Shown here piece after piece: positions 26,397-35,170 of a stretch of 64,000 nucleotides of DNA. The notes under the pieces are model-generated. The model made no database searches and was not told the DNA's origin. It worked only from the letters and a program-made list of their open reading frames with translations. Every line of letters begins with the position of its first letter. Position 1 is the first letter of the stretch. The stretch spans positions 1 through 64,000 of the forward strand of contig UBTY01000031.1 of assembly GCA_900468535.1 (NCBI GenBank). Direction: 5' to 3'. This DNA is from Hyphomicrobiales bacterium. Lineage in GTDB: Bacteria > Pseudomonadota > Alphaproteobacteria > Rhizobiales > Rhizobiaceae. The translations under genes were made by a program, and so were the position numbers.

Positions 26397-28190
26397 TCAG
26401 ACGAGCGCGCGGCCCTTGGCGTCGATCGCATTGGCGACCGCCTCGTCCGTGGCTTCGTCGGGCAGCAGCATCTCGTTATGTGCCTTGCCTGATGGGATCA
26501 TCGGGAAGCAGTTGGCGAGATTGGCAACGCGGCAATCGAAGATGACCGGCTTCTTCACGTCGATCATCTCCTGAATGGTCGCGTCGAGATCGCCGGGCTT
26601 TTCGCAGCGCAGGCCAACAGCGCCATAGGCTTCCGCCAGCTTGACGAAGTCAGGCATCGCTTCCGTGTAGGAGTTCGACAGCCGGTTGCCATGCAGCAGT
26701 TGCTGCCACTGGCGGACCATACCCATGTACTGGTTGTTCATGATGAAGATCTTGATCGGCGCTTCGTACTGGATGGCCGCCGACATTTCCTGGATGCACA
26801 TCTGGATCGAGGCATCGCCGGCAATATCGATGACGAGGCTTTCCGGATGCGCGATCTGCACGCCGAGCGCTGCCGGCAGACCGTAACCCATGGTGCCGAG
26901 ACCACCCGAGGTCATCCAGCGGTTCGGCTTCTCGAAGCCATAGAACTGCGCCGCCCACATCTGATGCTGGCCGACTTCGGTCGTGATGTAGGTGTCGCGG
27001 TCCTTGGTCAGCGCGTAGAGACGCTCCAGCGCATATTGCGGCATGATCACGTCGTTGCTCGGCGTATAGGCAAACGAATTGCGCGCACGCCAGCGAGCGA
27101 TATCTGACCACCATTCCGCGATCTGGCTTTTCTCCGGCTTCTTCGGCAGGGCACGCCACAGGCGGACCATGTCTTCCAGAACGCTGCCGACATCGCCACG
27201 AACAGGTACGTCGACGCGAACGTTCTTGTTGATCGAAGACGGATCGATGTCGATGTGAATCTTCTTCGAGTTCGGCGAGAACGCGTTGAGACGGCCGGTA
27301 ATACGGTCGTCGAAGCGGGCGCCGATGCAGACCATGACGTCGCAATCATGCATCGCCATGTTCGCCTCGTAAGAACCGTGCATGCCGAGCATCTTCAGCC
27401 AGTTCTTGCCGGATGCCGGATAGGCGCCGAGGCCCATCAGCGTCGAGGTGATCGGGAAGTCCGTCAGCTCGACCAGTTCGCGAAGCAGCTTGGAAGCTTC
27501 GGGACCGGAGTTAACAACGCCGCCGCCGGAATAGATGATCGGCCGGCGCGCCTTCGACATCAGCTCGATCGCTGCATGGATCTGGTTCAGATCGCCCTGA
27601 ACCTTCGGCTGGTAGCTCTTCTGGATCGCGTGGGCTGCCGGCGGCGTGTAGGTGCCGGTCGCAAACTGAACGTCCTTCGGAATATCGACGAGAACAGGAC
27701 CCGGACGGCCCGACTGCGCGATACGGAAGGCTTCATGGATGATCGCCGCCAGATCGTTGACGTCCTTGACCAGCCAGTTGTGCTTGGTGCAGGGACGCGT
27801 GATGCCGACCGTATCGGCCTCCTGGAAGGCGTCGGAGCCAATCAGCGAGGTCGGAACCTGACCGCTCAGGCAGACGAGCGGAACGGAGTCCATCAATGCG
27901 TCCTGCAGCGGCGTGACCGCGTTGGTCGCACCGGGACCAGAGGTGACGAGCATGACGCCAACCTTGCCGGTGGAGCGGGCATAGCCTTCGGCCGCATGGC
28001 CGGCGCCCTGCTCGTGGCGAACGAGGATGTGCTTGATCTCGTCCTGCTGGAAGATCTCGTCATAGATCGGAAGCACGGCACCACCCGGATAGCCGAACAG
28101 GTGTTCGACACCATTGTCCTTGAGTGCGCGGATAACGATTTCCGCGCCTGTCATCCGATTTTCGTCCGTCTTATTGTCCGTGCCCGTCAT
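26397..28190 (-). CDS. ilvB: Acetolactate synthase large (catalytic) subunit
   Basis: 597 aa TPP enzyme making acetolactate from two pyruvates, or acetohydroxybutyrate from pyruvate and 2-oxobutyrate; first common step of branched-chain amino acid synthesis. The catalytic glutamate is E60 in LVRHEQGAGHAAEGYARSTG; the FAD/TPP regions and the C-terminal GDASIQMCIQEMSAA motif are intact. First gene of ilvB-ilvN. About 65 nt upstream lies an intrinsic terminator, and before that an 18-codon leader peptide rich in Val/Ile/Leu, so expression is set by attenuation (see separate entries). ilvI is the alternative symbol. Confidence 0.96.
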   Translation of the reverse strand: MTGTDNKTDENRMTGAEIVIRALKDNGVEHLFGYPGGAVLPIYDEIFQQDEIKHILVRHEQGAGHAAEGYARSTGKVGVMLVTSGPGATNAVTPLQDALMDSVPLVCLSGQVPTSLIGSDAFQEADTVGITRPCTKHNWLVKDVNDLAAIIHEAFRIAQSGRPGPVLVDIPKDVQFATGTYTPPAAHAIQKSYQPKVQGDLNQIHAAIELMSKARRPIIYSGGGVVNSGPEASKLLRELVELTDFPITSTLMGLGAYPASGKNWLKMLGMHGSYEANMAMHDCDVMVCIGARFDDRITGRLNAFSPNSKKIHIDIDPSSINKNVRVDVPVRGDVGSVLEDMVRLWRALPKKPEKSQIAEWWSDIARWRARNSFAYTPSNDVIMPQYALERLYALTKDRDTYITTEVGQHQMWAAQFYGFEKPNRWMTSGGLGTMGYGLPAALGVQIAHPESLVIDIAGDASIQMCIQEMSAAIQYEAPIKIFIMNNQYMGMVRQWQQLLHGNRLSNSYTEAMPDFVKLAEAYGAVGLRCEKPGDLDATIQEMIDVKKPVIFDCRVANLANCFPMIPSGKAHNEMLLPDEATDEAVANAIDAKGRALV

Positions 28191-28254
28191 GTTTCTTTTC
28201 CGTTTTGACTGCTGGGATTTGAGTTCTGTAGCAGGGAAGCCCGAATTTTGGGCA

Positions 28255-28279
28255 TAAAAAAAGGCCCCTGAGGGAGCCT
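28255..28279 (-). terminator. Attenuator terminator of ilvBN
   Basis: On the minus strand AGGCTCC-CTCA-GGGGCCT (28279-28262; one T-G wobble) followed by an unbroken T-run. It lies between the leader peptide and ilvB, in the position of the regulated terminator of an attenuator. Confidence 0.85.
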
Positions 28280-28287
28280 GTCATCTA

Positions 28288-28335
28288 GCGCATGGGTGGC
28301 TATCGCCGGATGGTTACACCATCCTGCCCATGCGC
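28288..28335 (-). promoter_or_regulatory. ilvBN attenuator leader RNA: nested stem-loops
   Basis: Two nested perfect stems overlap the leader peptide: an outer 9-bp stem (28335-28327 with 28296-28288, GCGCATGGG/CCCATGCGC) and an inner 7-bp stem (28324-28318 with 28314-28308, GGATGGT/ACCATCC). The leader stop codon overlaps the inner stem. Ribosome position on the Val/Ile/Leu codons could decide which structures form before the downstream terminator. Confidence 0.75.
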
Positions 28336-28370
28336 CTTCCCACCACGATAAGAGCTACTGCGATTTTCAT
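28314..28370 (-). CDS. ilvBN leader peptide (18 aa, branched-chain-rich)
   Basis: ATG at 28370, TAA at 28314-28316; product MKIAVALIVVGRRMGRMV. Codons 3-10 contain Ile, Val, Leu, Ile, Val, Val, the amino acids made by the pathway. A -35/-10 pair at 28402-28407 and 28379-28384 predicts a transcript start within a few bases of the ATG, so the message looks leaderless. Downstream nested stems and a terminator complete a classical attenuator. It should sense charged Val/Ile/Leu tRNAs. Confidence 0.82.
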   Translation of the reverse strand: MKIAVALIVVGRRMGRMV

Positions 28371-28378
28371 GGGGCGAA

Positions 28379-28407
28379 GTGATAGACAGAAAATTTCGCA
28401 TCGTCAA
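28379..28407 (-). promoter_or_regulatory. Predicted sigma-70 promoter of the ilvBN leader
   Basis: Minus-strand TTGACG (28407-28402) and TATCAC (28384-28379) are separated by exactly 17 bp. The predicted start is near 28372, two bases before the leader ATG. Confidence 0.6.
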
Positions 28408-28524
28408 CGCAGTCAGCAATAAAAAATCGCGACCGGTTTCCGCCGCCCGCAGGCCTGAAGCCGTTCAGAAGACTTTATTAAAGGTTGGGCCTTATCCTTG
28501 TGCGCTACCGCAGGGAGTAGCCCT

Positions 28525-30612
28525 TTGGACGATACGCACATGCAGACGTCAGGCGAGCATGACCGCCGCGACACATATGCACCGGGGAACAGGCTCCTCG
28601 GTCGCGTTGTCGCATGCAGCGGATCCCGTGCAACGATTGCTGCTACGGCCCAGGCGGGCGGAACGGATCTCACGGAACTTTGGTCGGTTGGACGCCTGAT
28701 CTCGATCAGCGTCGGTCGCAACCGCGTTGTCGCACTCGTCTACTCGATGAATACCGGCAGCCATGCCTGGTCGGAAGCCGAGGACAACTACTTCAAGATC
28801 GAAACCGAACTGCTGGGCGAGGTCCGCGTTCACGAGGACGGCAGGGAAGAGTTCTCGACCGGCATTTCGCAATATCCCTATCTTGGCGCCATCGCCCACC
28901 GCATCCGCGCCCGGGACCTCATGCGCATCTATGATGCAGGCAGTGGAACGACGGCGGTCATCGGCAAGCTGACCCAGGACGAGACCATCGATGCGGCGAT
29001 CCATGTCCCATCGATGCTGTCGAAACATTTCGCGATCGTCGGCTCCACCGGCGTCGGCAAGTCGACGGCGGTCTCGCTACTGTTGCACAAGGCGATCGAA
29101 GCCGATCCCAAGCTCCGCGTCCTCATCCTCGACCCGCACAACGAATTTGCGGCAGCTTTCCCGAAGCATTCGGTCGTCGTCGACACCGACACGCTCGACC
29201 TGCCGTTCTGGCTGATGAAACTCGAAGAGTTCGCCGAGGTGGTCTTCCGCGGCAGAACGCCGGTGCCCGAAGAGTTGGACATGCTCCGGGACATTCTGCC
29301 CGAAGCAAAGCGCGCCTTCCGTGGCAGCGACAATTCCCTCGTGCGCCGAACCACCGAGAAAAGCTCGATTACGGCCGATACGCCGGTTCCCTATCGTATT
29401 GCCGACCTGCTTGCGCTGATCGACGAGCGAATCGGTCGCCTTGAAGGACGAAGCGAGAAGCCTTTCCTTCGTTCGCTCAAGATGCGCATCATCGCCGCGA
29501 TCAACGACCCGCGCTATCACTTCATGTTCTCCAACAACACCATCTCCGACACCATCATGGAGACCGTTGCGGAGATCTTCCGTGTGCCGGGCGACAACAA
29601 GCCGATCTGCACCTTCCAGCTCTCGGGCATTCCGTCTGAGGTCGTGAACTCCGTGGCTTCGGTGCTTTGCCGTATGGCCTTCGAAATCGCGCTGTGGAGC
29701 GAAGGCGCGATCCACATGCTTGTCGTCTGCGAAGAAGCGCACCGCTACATTCCGTCGGACCCGACCCTCGGTTTCTTCCCGACGCGTCAGGCCATCGCCC
29801 GTATCGCCAAGGAAGGCCGTAAATACGGCGTTTCGCTTGGCATCATCACGCAGCGCCCCGGCGAACTCGACCAGACCATCCTGTCACAGTGCTCGACGCT
29901 GTTTGCCATGCGGCTCGCGAACGATCGCGACCAGGAAATCATTCGCTCCGCCATTCCGAACTCGTCGATCTCGACGACAAGCTTCATCTCCTCGATCGGA
30001 AACGGCGAAGCAATTGCTTTCGGCGAAGCGATCAGCGTGCCAATGCGCATGCGCTTCTCCCGTGTGTCCGAAGAGCTGCTCCCCAAGGCCAACAGCGCCC
30101 TCGTGAAGACCTCGGAAGAGGATCCCGATAACGTCGATCTTCGCAAGATCGTGACGCGGATGCGGGCTGTCAGCGGCCCGGATATTTCAGCGTTCCAGCA
30201 CAGCTACAGCGCAGCCGCGAGCAGTTTGCCTGCAATCGATGATGAAGACGAGATCGACGATGATCTGCCACTGGCGCAGATGCCGATGCCGTCGATCACC
30301 AATCCGCCGCCGATTGCCCCGATCGAACCTTACCGTCAGGACATGCTTCCCGGCTCCTATGCACCGCGCGAGCCGCTGCCACCGGCCCCCGCGCCCGCCG
30401 CCCCACAGCGCACGACGTTCGGCACGGCCGCCGACACCTCGATCGACAGCCGCCTAGAAAGCCTTCGCCGCGAAACCCGGATGGAGAGACCGCCAGAGCG
30501 CAGCAACGGCCAGCCGCCGGCGGCGCCTGTCAGCATCCGCAGGGAACCAGGCGTCTCCTTGCGCGAGAGCATTCTGAAAAAGCCCCTGAGCAGTCTTTAC
30601 GACAAGGACTAG
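28525..30612 (+). CDS. HerA-like hexameric DNA translocase/ATPase (DUF87)
   Basis: 695 aa from a TTG with GGGAG 7 nt upstream; an ATG at 28540 would give 690 aa but lacks a site. An N-terminal HAS-barrel-like domain (about 20-110) precedes the RecA-type ATPase: Walker A GSTGVGKST (K179), LILDPHNEF, Walker B MLVVCEEAHRYIP and the sensor region IITQRPGELDQTILSQC. The last 130 residues are Pro/Ala-rich and probably disordered. HerA proteins act in DNA end processing or as defence ATPases, usually with NurA; no NurA or other partner is adjacent. Divergent from the ilvBN leader. Confidence 0.82.
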   Translation: MDDTHMQTSGEHDRRDTYAPGNRLLGRVVACSGSRATIAATAQAGGTDLTELWSVGRLISISVGRNRVVALVYSMNTGSHAWSEAEDNYFKIETELLGEVRVHEDGREEFSTGISQYPYLGAIAHRIRARDLMRIYDAGSGTTAVIGKLTQDETIDAAIHVPSMLSKHFAIVGSTGVGKSTAVSLLLHKAIEADPKLRVLILDPHNEFAAAFPKHSVVVDTDTLDLPFWLMKLEEFAEVVFRGRTPVPEELDMLRDILPEAKRAFRGSDNSLVRRTTEKSSITADTPVPYRIADLLALIDERIGRLEGRSEKPFLRSLKMRIIAAINDPRYHFMFSNNTISDTIMETVAEIFRVPGDNKPICTFQLSGIPSEVVNSVASVLCRMAFEIALWSEGAIHMLVVCEEAHRYIPSDPTLGFFPTRQAIARIAKEGRKYGVSLGIITQRPGELDQTILSQCSTLFAMRLANDRDQEIIRSAIPNSSISTTSFISSIGNGEAIAFGEAISVPMRMRFSRVSEELLPKANSALVKTSEEDPDNVDLRKIVTRMRAVSGPDISAFQHSYSAAASSLPAIDDEDEIDDDLPLAQMPMPSITNPPPIAPIEPYRQDMLPGSYAPREPLPPAPAPAAPQRTTFGTAADTSIDSRLESLRRETRMERPPERSNGQPPAAPVSIRREPGVSLRESILKKPLSSLYDKD

Positions 30613-30625
30613 GTCGCTTCCGGCG

Positions 30626-31516
30626 CTAGCTCAGCCGCTCCCAGCTGTCGTCCATCTGGTTGCGAGACCATGTCATCTGCCGCTTGGCATATTGACGGGT
30701 TGCCGCCGCTCCCTTTTCGATGACCTCGGCTCGCGACATCTCCCCGCGCAGCATGGCCGCGATCTGCGAAACCCCGATGGCCTTCATGATCGGCATGTCC
30801 CCGGGCAGGGACAGCGCCAGAAGTGCCCTCACCTCGTCCTCGGCCCCTTCCTCCAGCATCTTTTCGAAGCGGCCGTTTATACGACCATGAAGGATGGAAC
30901 GCTCAGGCAGAACCACGATCTTCCGCGCCTCGTCCGGGTTGATCAGCGCCGATCCGGCCTGCTGCTGAAAGCCTGAAATCGATTGGCCGGTAGCGACGAC
31001 GACCTCCAGCGCGCGAACGATCCTCTGACCGTCCTGGGGGTTCAAGGTGGCGGCCACCGGCTGATCGCGTTCGGTGAGCTCGGCATGAAGCGCAAGCGGC
31101 CCCTCGGCCAACAGGCGAGCACGCAGCTCGTTGCGGATATTGTCAGGAATGGCAGGCATATCGGAAAGCCCGCCCGTCAACGCTTTGAAATAGAGGCCGG
31201 TCCCGCCGACGAATACCGGCATCTTGCCCTCGGCGCGCAGACGCGGAAGCAGGACTTCGACGTCGCGGAGCCAGGCTCCCGTCGAATAGGCGCTGCCGGC
31301 GGGCACGTGACCATAGAGATAGTGGGCAACACCCTGCATGTCGGCCTCAGAGGGCCGCGCCGTCAGGATACGGAGCGTATCATAGACCTGCATGCTATCG
31401 GCATTGATCACCACGCCATCGTGCTGTTTGGCCAGCTCCACGGCCAAGGCGGACTTGCCGCTTGCCGTCGGGCCGGTTATCAGGATCGCGTTCGTTGGGT
31501 TAAGAAGGTTTTCCAT
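30626..31516 (-). CDS. miaA: tRNA dimethylallyltransferase
   Basis: 296 aa. It transfers the dimethylallyl group to A37 of tRNAs reading UNN codons. P-loop LITGPTASGKSALAVELA (K21), then INADSMQVYDTLRILTARPS and the conserved FVGGTGLYFKAL. Start MENLLNP at 31516; the frame extends upstream into serB without support. Its ATG is one base from the serB ATG on the opposite strand, so each gene's ribosome site lies inside the other gene. Confidence 0.95.
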   Translation of the reverse strand: MENLLNPTNAILITGPTASGKSALAVELAKQHDGVVINADSMQVYDTLRILTARPSEADMQGVAHYLYGHVPAGSAYSTGAWLRDVEVLLPRLRAEGKMPVFVGGTGLYFKALTGGLSDMPAIPDNIRNELRARLLAEGPLALHAELTERDQPVAATLNPQDGQRIVRALEVVVATGQSISGFQQQAGSALINPDEARKIVVLPERSILHGRINGRFEKMLEEGAEDEVRALLALSLPGDMPIMKAIGVSQIAAMLRGEMSRAEVIEKGAAATRQYAKRQMTWSRNQMDDSWERLS

Positions 31517-31517
31517 A

Positions 31518-32408
31518 ATGGCTCTCGTTGCCACGCTTATTGCCAATCCGTCAAATCCCGTTCTGACGCCTGCCGTCGCGGAGAGGGCTGCAGAGGCGGT
31601 GAACGCATCCGGCCTTTACTGGCTCGCCGATGGGATTGCCTGCGATATCGCCCTCCGGGACGGTAGCGATATGGATGATGCACGAAAGCAGATTGCTGAC
31701 ATCATCGTCTCATTGCCTGTTGACCTCGTCATCCAGGAAGCCGAGACGCGTCGCAAGAAGCTGCTGATCGCGGACATGGATTCGACGATGATCGGCCAGG
31801 AATGCATCGACGAACTCGCAGCCGAAGTCGGCCTGAAAGACAAGGTGGCCGTCATCACCGCCCGCGCCATGAACGGCGAGATCGCCTTCGAGCCGGCGCT
31901 GCGCGAGCGCGTAGCTCTTTTGAAGGGCCTGCCCATCTCGGTTGTCGACGAAGTGATCGCCAAGCGCATCACGCTGACCCCGGGCGGTCCGGAGCTGATC
32001 GCCACGATGAAATCCAAGGGCGGCTACACTGCGCTTGTGTCCGGCGGCTTCACAGTCTTCACCAGCCGTATCGGCGCCACCCTGGGCTTCGACGAGAACC
32101 GCGCCAATACGCTCCTTGAGGAAAACGGCATGCTGACGGGCTTCGTTGCCGAACCGATCCTCGGCAAGCAGGCCAAGGTCGACGCGCTTGAAGACATTGC
32201 CGAAAAGCTCGGAATCTCGCCTGACGATGCAATCGCGGTGGGCGATGGCGCCAACGATCTCGGCATGCTGCATCTCGCCGGCTCCGGCGTTGCCCTGCAT
32301 GCAAAACCCGCTGTCGCGGACGAGGCAAAGATCGAGATCAACCACGGCGACCTGACCGCCCTGCTCTACATCCAGGGCTACAGGAAAACGGACTTCGTCG
32401 CCGCATAA
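31518..32408 (+). CDS. serB: Phosphoserine phosphatase
   Basis: 296 aa HAD-family enzyme for the last step of serine synthesis. HAD motifs: DMDST (D86, D88), the serine in ALVSGGFTVFTS, a lysine in LGKQAKVDALEDIAEKLG and the metal site AVGDGANDLGML. An N-terminal roughly 75-residue ACT-like region precedes the catalytic domain. Start MALVATLIA at 31518 is head-to-head with miaA with a single base between. A hairpin at 32413-32432 ends it. Confidence 0.95.
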   Translation: MALVATLIANPSNPVLTPAVAERAAEAVNASGLYWLADGIACDIALRDGSDMDDARKQIADIIVSLPVDLVIQEAETRRKKLLIADMDSTMIGQECIDELAAEVGLKDKVAVITARAMNGEIAFEPALRERVALLKGLPISVVDEVIAKRITLTPGGPELIATMKSKGGYTALVSGGFTVFTSRIGATLGFDENRANTLLEENGMLTGFVAEPILGKQAKVDALEDIAEKLGISPDDAIAVGDGANDLGMLHLAGSGVALHAKPAVADEAKIEINHGDLTALLYIQGYRKTDFVAA

Positions 32409-32412
32409 AGTG

Positions 32413-32432
32413 AGCGGGGCTTCCGCCCCGCT
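32413..32432. terminator. Hairpin between serB and degP
   Basis: Perfect 8-bp stem AGCGGGGC/GCCCCGCT with TTCC loop in the 31-bp convergent gap. Bidirectional use likely. Confidence 0.6.
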
Positions 32433-32439
32433 ACACCGG

Positions 32440-34032
32440 CTACTCCATCGGCACTGCGACGAAACGCAGATCGCCGTTCGCGGACGCGATCATCATCTGG
32501 GCGTTGCGGCGCCCTTCCTGCTTCAGGGACTGGACCTTGGCCGCGACAGCGTCTGGCGAACGCATGAACTCCTGCGCCACCTCAACGATCACATCACCGG
32601 CCTTCAGGCCCTTCTCCGCAGCAAGCGAACCCGGCGCGACTTCGGAGACGAGGACACCGTCAACGCTCTCGGCAATACCGAACGTCTTGCGGGTTTCGGC
32701 GCTCAGCAGTGATAGGGACAGGCCGAGAACGCTCTTGGTATCGGCCTTGGCGTCAGGCGCCTTCTCCGCGGGCTTGCCCTTGCCGTCAGGGACCGGCTGC
32801 GCCTGATCGTCATCGGGCTCGTCCATATCCTGGTTTTCACTCGGATCCGGATTGATCACGCCGTCCTTGTTGTCGGCGTCGTTGGCCGCAGCTTGGTCGC
32901 TATCTTCCAGTCGACCGAGCTTGACCTTGACGGTCTGCTCCTTGCCGTCGCGAAGAACGACGACATCGACTTCCTTGCCGACAGGGCTCTCGGCAACCAC
33001 GCGCGGCAGATCGCGCATTTCGTTGACGGCCTTGCCATCGAATTTCAGGATGACGTCGCCCGCCTTGATCGAGCCATCATCGACAGGACCGCCCTTGATC
33101 ACGCCGGCGACCAGCGCGCCCTTGGCGCTCGACAGGCCAAGGCTGTCGGCGACATCATCGGTTACCGGCTGGATACGCACGCCGAGCCAGCCGCGCCGCG
33201 TCTCGCCAAACTCGCGAAGCTGGTCCACGACACCCGCAGCAAGCTCCGACGGCACCGAGAAGCCGATGCCGATAGAGCCGCCGCTTGGCGAAATGATCGC
33301 CGTGTTGATGCCGATGACTTCACCCTTCATGTTGAAGAGCGGACCACCGGAATTGCCCTTGTTGATGGCCGCGTCGGTCTGAATGAAGTTGTCGTAGGGT
33401 CCGGCGTTGATGTTGCGACCGCGCCCGGAGATGATGCCGACGGTCACCGATCCGCCGAAGCCGAACGGGTTGCCGATCGCCATGACCCAGTCGCCAATCC
33501 GCATGGTGCTGGAATCGCCGAATTTCACAAACTTCAGCGGGGTCTTCGGCTCAACCTTGAGAACCGAAAGGTCGGTCTTGGTGTCGGTGCCGATCAGCTT
33601 TGCCTTCAGCTTGCTGCCATCGGCGAAGTTCACCTCGATATCGTCGGCGCCCTCGATCACGTGGTTGTTCGTGACGATGTAGCCTTGCGGATCGATGACG
33701 AAGCCTGAGCCGAGCGAGTTGACGTTGTGGTTGCCGCCCTGCTTGCCCTTCTGCTTGTTGAAGAAGTCGTTGAAGAACTCCTGGAAGGGCGAGCCATCAG
33801 GCGCACGCGGCGCAGGCCCGGCTCCCTCGTCGTCCTTCACATTCTGCGATGTCGAGATATTGACGACTGCGTCAAGCAGACCCTGAGCCAGATCGGCGAC
33901 AGACGCCGGGCCGTTCGTCGGCGGCGTCGCTTGTGCATGAACCACCCCGGCAAAACTGATATTCGCCAGAAATGCTGCGCCGGCCAAGAGAGCGAGCGAT
34001 CGTCTGAAGGTCGGGCGTATCGTGGGGGCCAT
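32440..34032 (-). CDS. degP: Do-family periplasmic serine protease (DegP/MucD-like)
   Basis: 530 aa. Signal peptide (about 1-34), trypsin-like domain with the triad His in VTNNHVIEGAD, Asp in TKTDLSVLKV and Ser in INKGNSGGPLFN, then two PDZ domains. The second PDZ is separated by an acidic Asp/Pro/Lys-rich linker of about 50 residues. It degrades or refolds damaged envelope proteins. The ATG at 34032 follows GAGG. Same strand as hflC-hflK, but a strong terminator-like hairpin lies between. Confidence 0.93.
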   Translation of the reverse strand: MAPTIRPTFRRSLALLAGAAFLANISFAGVVHAQATPPTNGPASVADLAQGLLDAVVNISTSQNVKDDEGAGPAPRAPDGSPFQEFFNDFFNKQKGKQGGNHNVNSLGSGFVIDPQGYIVTNNHVIEGADDIEVNFADGSKLKAKLIGTDTKTDLSVLKVEPKTPLKFVKFGDSSTMRIGDWVMAIGNPFGFGGSVTVGIISGRGRNINAGPYDNFIQTDAAINKGNSGGPLFNMKGEVIGINTAIISPSGGSIGIGFSVPSELAAGVVDQLREFGETRRGWLGVRIQPVTDDVADSLGLSSAKGALVAGVIKGGPVDDGSIKAGDVILKFDGKAVNEMRDLPRVVAESPVGKEVDVVVLRDGKEQTVKVKLGRLEDSDQAAANDADNKDGVINPDPSENQDMDEPDDDQAQPVPDGKGKPAEKAPDAKADTKSVLGLSLSLLSAETRKTFGIAESVDGVLVSEVAPGSLAAEKGLKAGDVIVEVAQEFMRSPDAVAAKVQSLKQEGRRNAQMMIASANGDLRFVAVPME

Positions 34033-34183
34033 CAAGCATCCTCATGTCACATAAAAAAGCACACTGATCATGAGCATACGGCGGAATGATGGAGGGTGAA
34101 ATCACCTTTTCGCGAAATCCCGAGCAATCTCTGAAGGAGATAAATCCGGCAAGCCTCAGGGCAGCAAAAATCCCATTAAAACA

Positions 34184-34210
34184 AAGGGGCCGGTGATGAG
34201 CCGGCCCCTT
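34184..34210 (-). terminator. Intrinsic terminator after hflC
   Basis: Perfect 10-bp stem AAGGGGCCGG/CCGGCCCCTT with a 7-nt loop. On the minus strand it is followed by TGTTTT. It separates hflC from degP, which then needs its own promoter in 34033-34180. Confidence 0.8.
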
Positions 34211-34240
34211 CTGTTTGTTTTTCGATACCCTCGGCGAAGG

Positions 34241-35167
34241 TCAATTCGCCGGTGCAGCAGGAGCAGCTACAGGAGGCTTCGGCGCCTGTCCGTTGGCATC
34301 GTTGAAGAAGCGGAAGAACTCCGAAGTCGGCGACAGCACGAGCGTCGTATCCTGCGACGAAAGCGCCGAGGAATAGGCCGACATCGAGCGGTAGAACTCG
34401 AAGAAGGACGGATCCTTTCCGAACGCCTCTGCGAACACCCGGTTGCGCTCGGCATCGCCCTGACCACGAAGAATTTCGGAATCGCGCTGTGCCTCGGCGG
34501 TGATCTCCACGACCTGGCGATCCGCAACCGCGCGGCGGCGCTGTCCTTCTTCATTACCCGATGCACGGATACGCTCTGCCTCGGCCAGTCGTTCGGACCG
34601 CATGGCGTTGTAGGTGTTCGGCGCGACCTCAGGAGACAGATCGGTTCTGCGAATACGGACGTCGTCGATGTTCAGTCCAAGATTTTCCGCATCGGAGCGA
34701 AGATCGTCGCGGATCTCGAGCATCATGGCGACGCGCTCTTCGGAAAGAGCGGCATTGTAGTCGCGCAGACCATAGACGCGGCGGAGCGATGAATCGAGCT
34801 GTGCACGAAGACGTGCCTCGGCCGCCTCGCGATCGCCCGACACCGTTTCGCGGAAGCGGCGGACATCGGCGATGTTGTAGATCACGAACGCATCGACATC
34901 GAAGGTCTGACCGTCCTGCACCTGAACACGGATGTTATCGAGGTCGAGACGAAGCGCTTGCTTCTCGACATACTGCACCCGATCGGCATCCATGAAGGCG
35001 AAAGGCAGCTTGAAGTAGAGGCCCGGTTCGGTCTTGACCGACTGGATCTGACCGAAGCGGACGACAATCGCCTGCTCGCGGGCATTCACCACGAAGATCG
35101 ACGAATACACGAAGAAGAGGATGACCGCGAAGGCGATCAGGAAAGCGGGAAGCTTATTCGATGTCAT
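34241..35167 (-). CDS. hflC: Membrane protease modulator HflC
   Basis: 308 aa SPFH/prohibitin-domain protein: one N-terminal transmembrane helix (about 8-26) and a large periplasmic SPFH domain (VNAREQAIVVRFGQIQSVKT). With HflK it forms the ring that encloses and regulates the FtsH protease. It begins 3 bp after the hflK stop, implying one transcript. Alanine/proline-rich C-terminal tail. Confidence 0.95.
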   Translation of the reverse strand: MTSNKLPAFLIAFAVILFFVYSSIFVVNAREQAIVVRFGQIQSVKTEPGLYFKLPFAFMDADRVQYVEKQALRLDLDNIRVQVQDGQTFDVDAFVIYNIADVRRFRETVSGDREAAEARLRAQLDSSLRRVYGLRDYNAALSEERVAMMLEIRDDLRSDAENLGLNIDDVRIRRTDLSPEVAPNTYNAMRSERLAEAERIRASGNEEGQRRRAVADRQVVEITAEAQRDSEILRGQGDAERNRVFAEAFGKDPSFFEFYRSMSAYSSALSSQDTTLVLSPTSEFFRFFNDANGQAPKPPVAAPAAPAN

Positions 35168-35170
35168 GGC

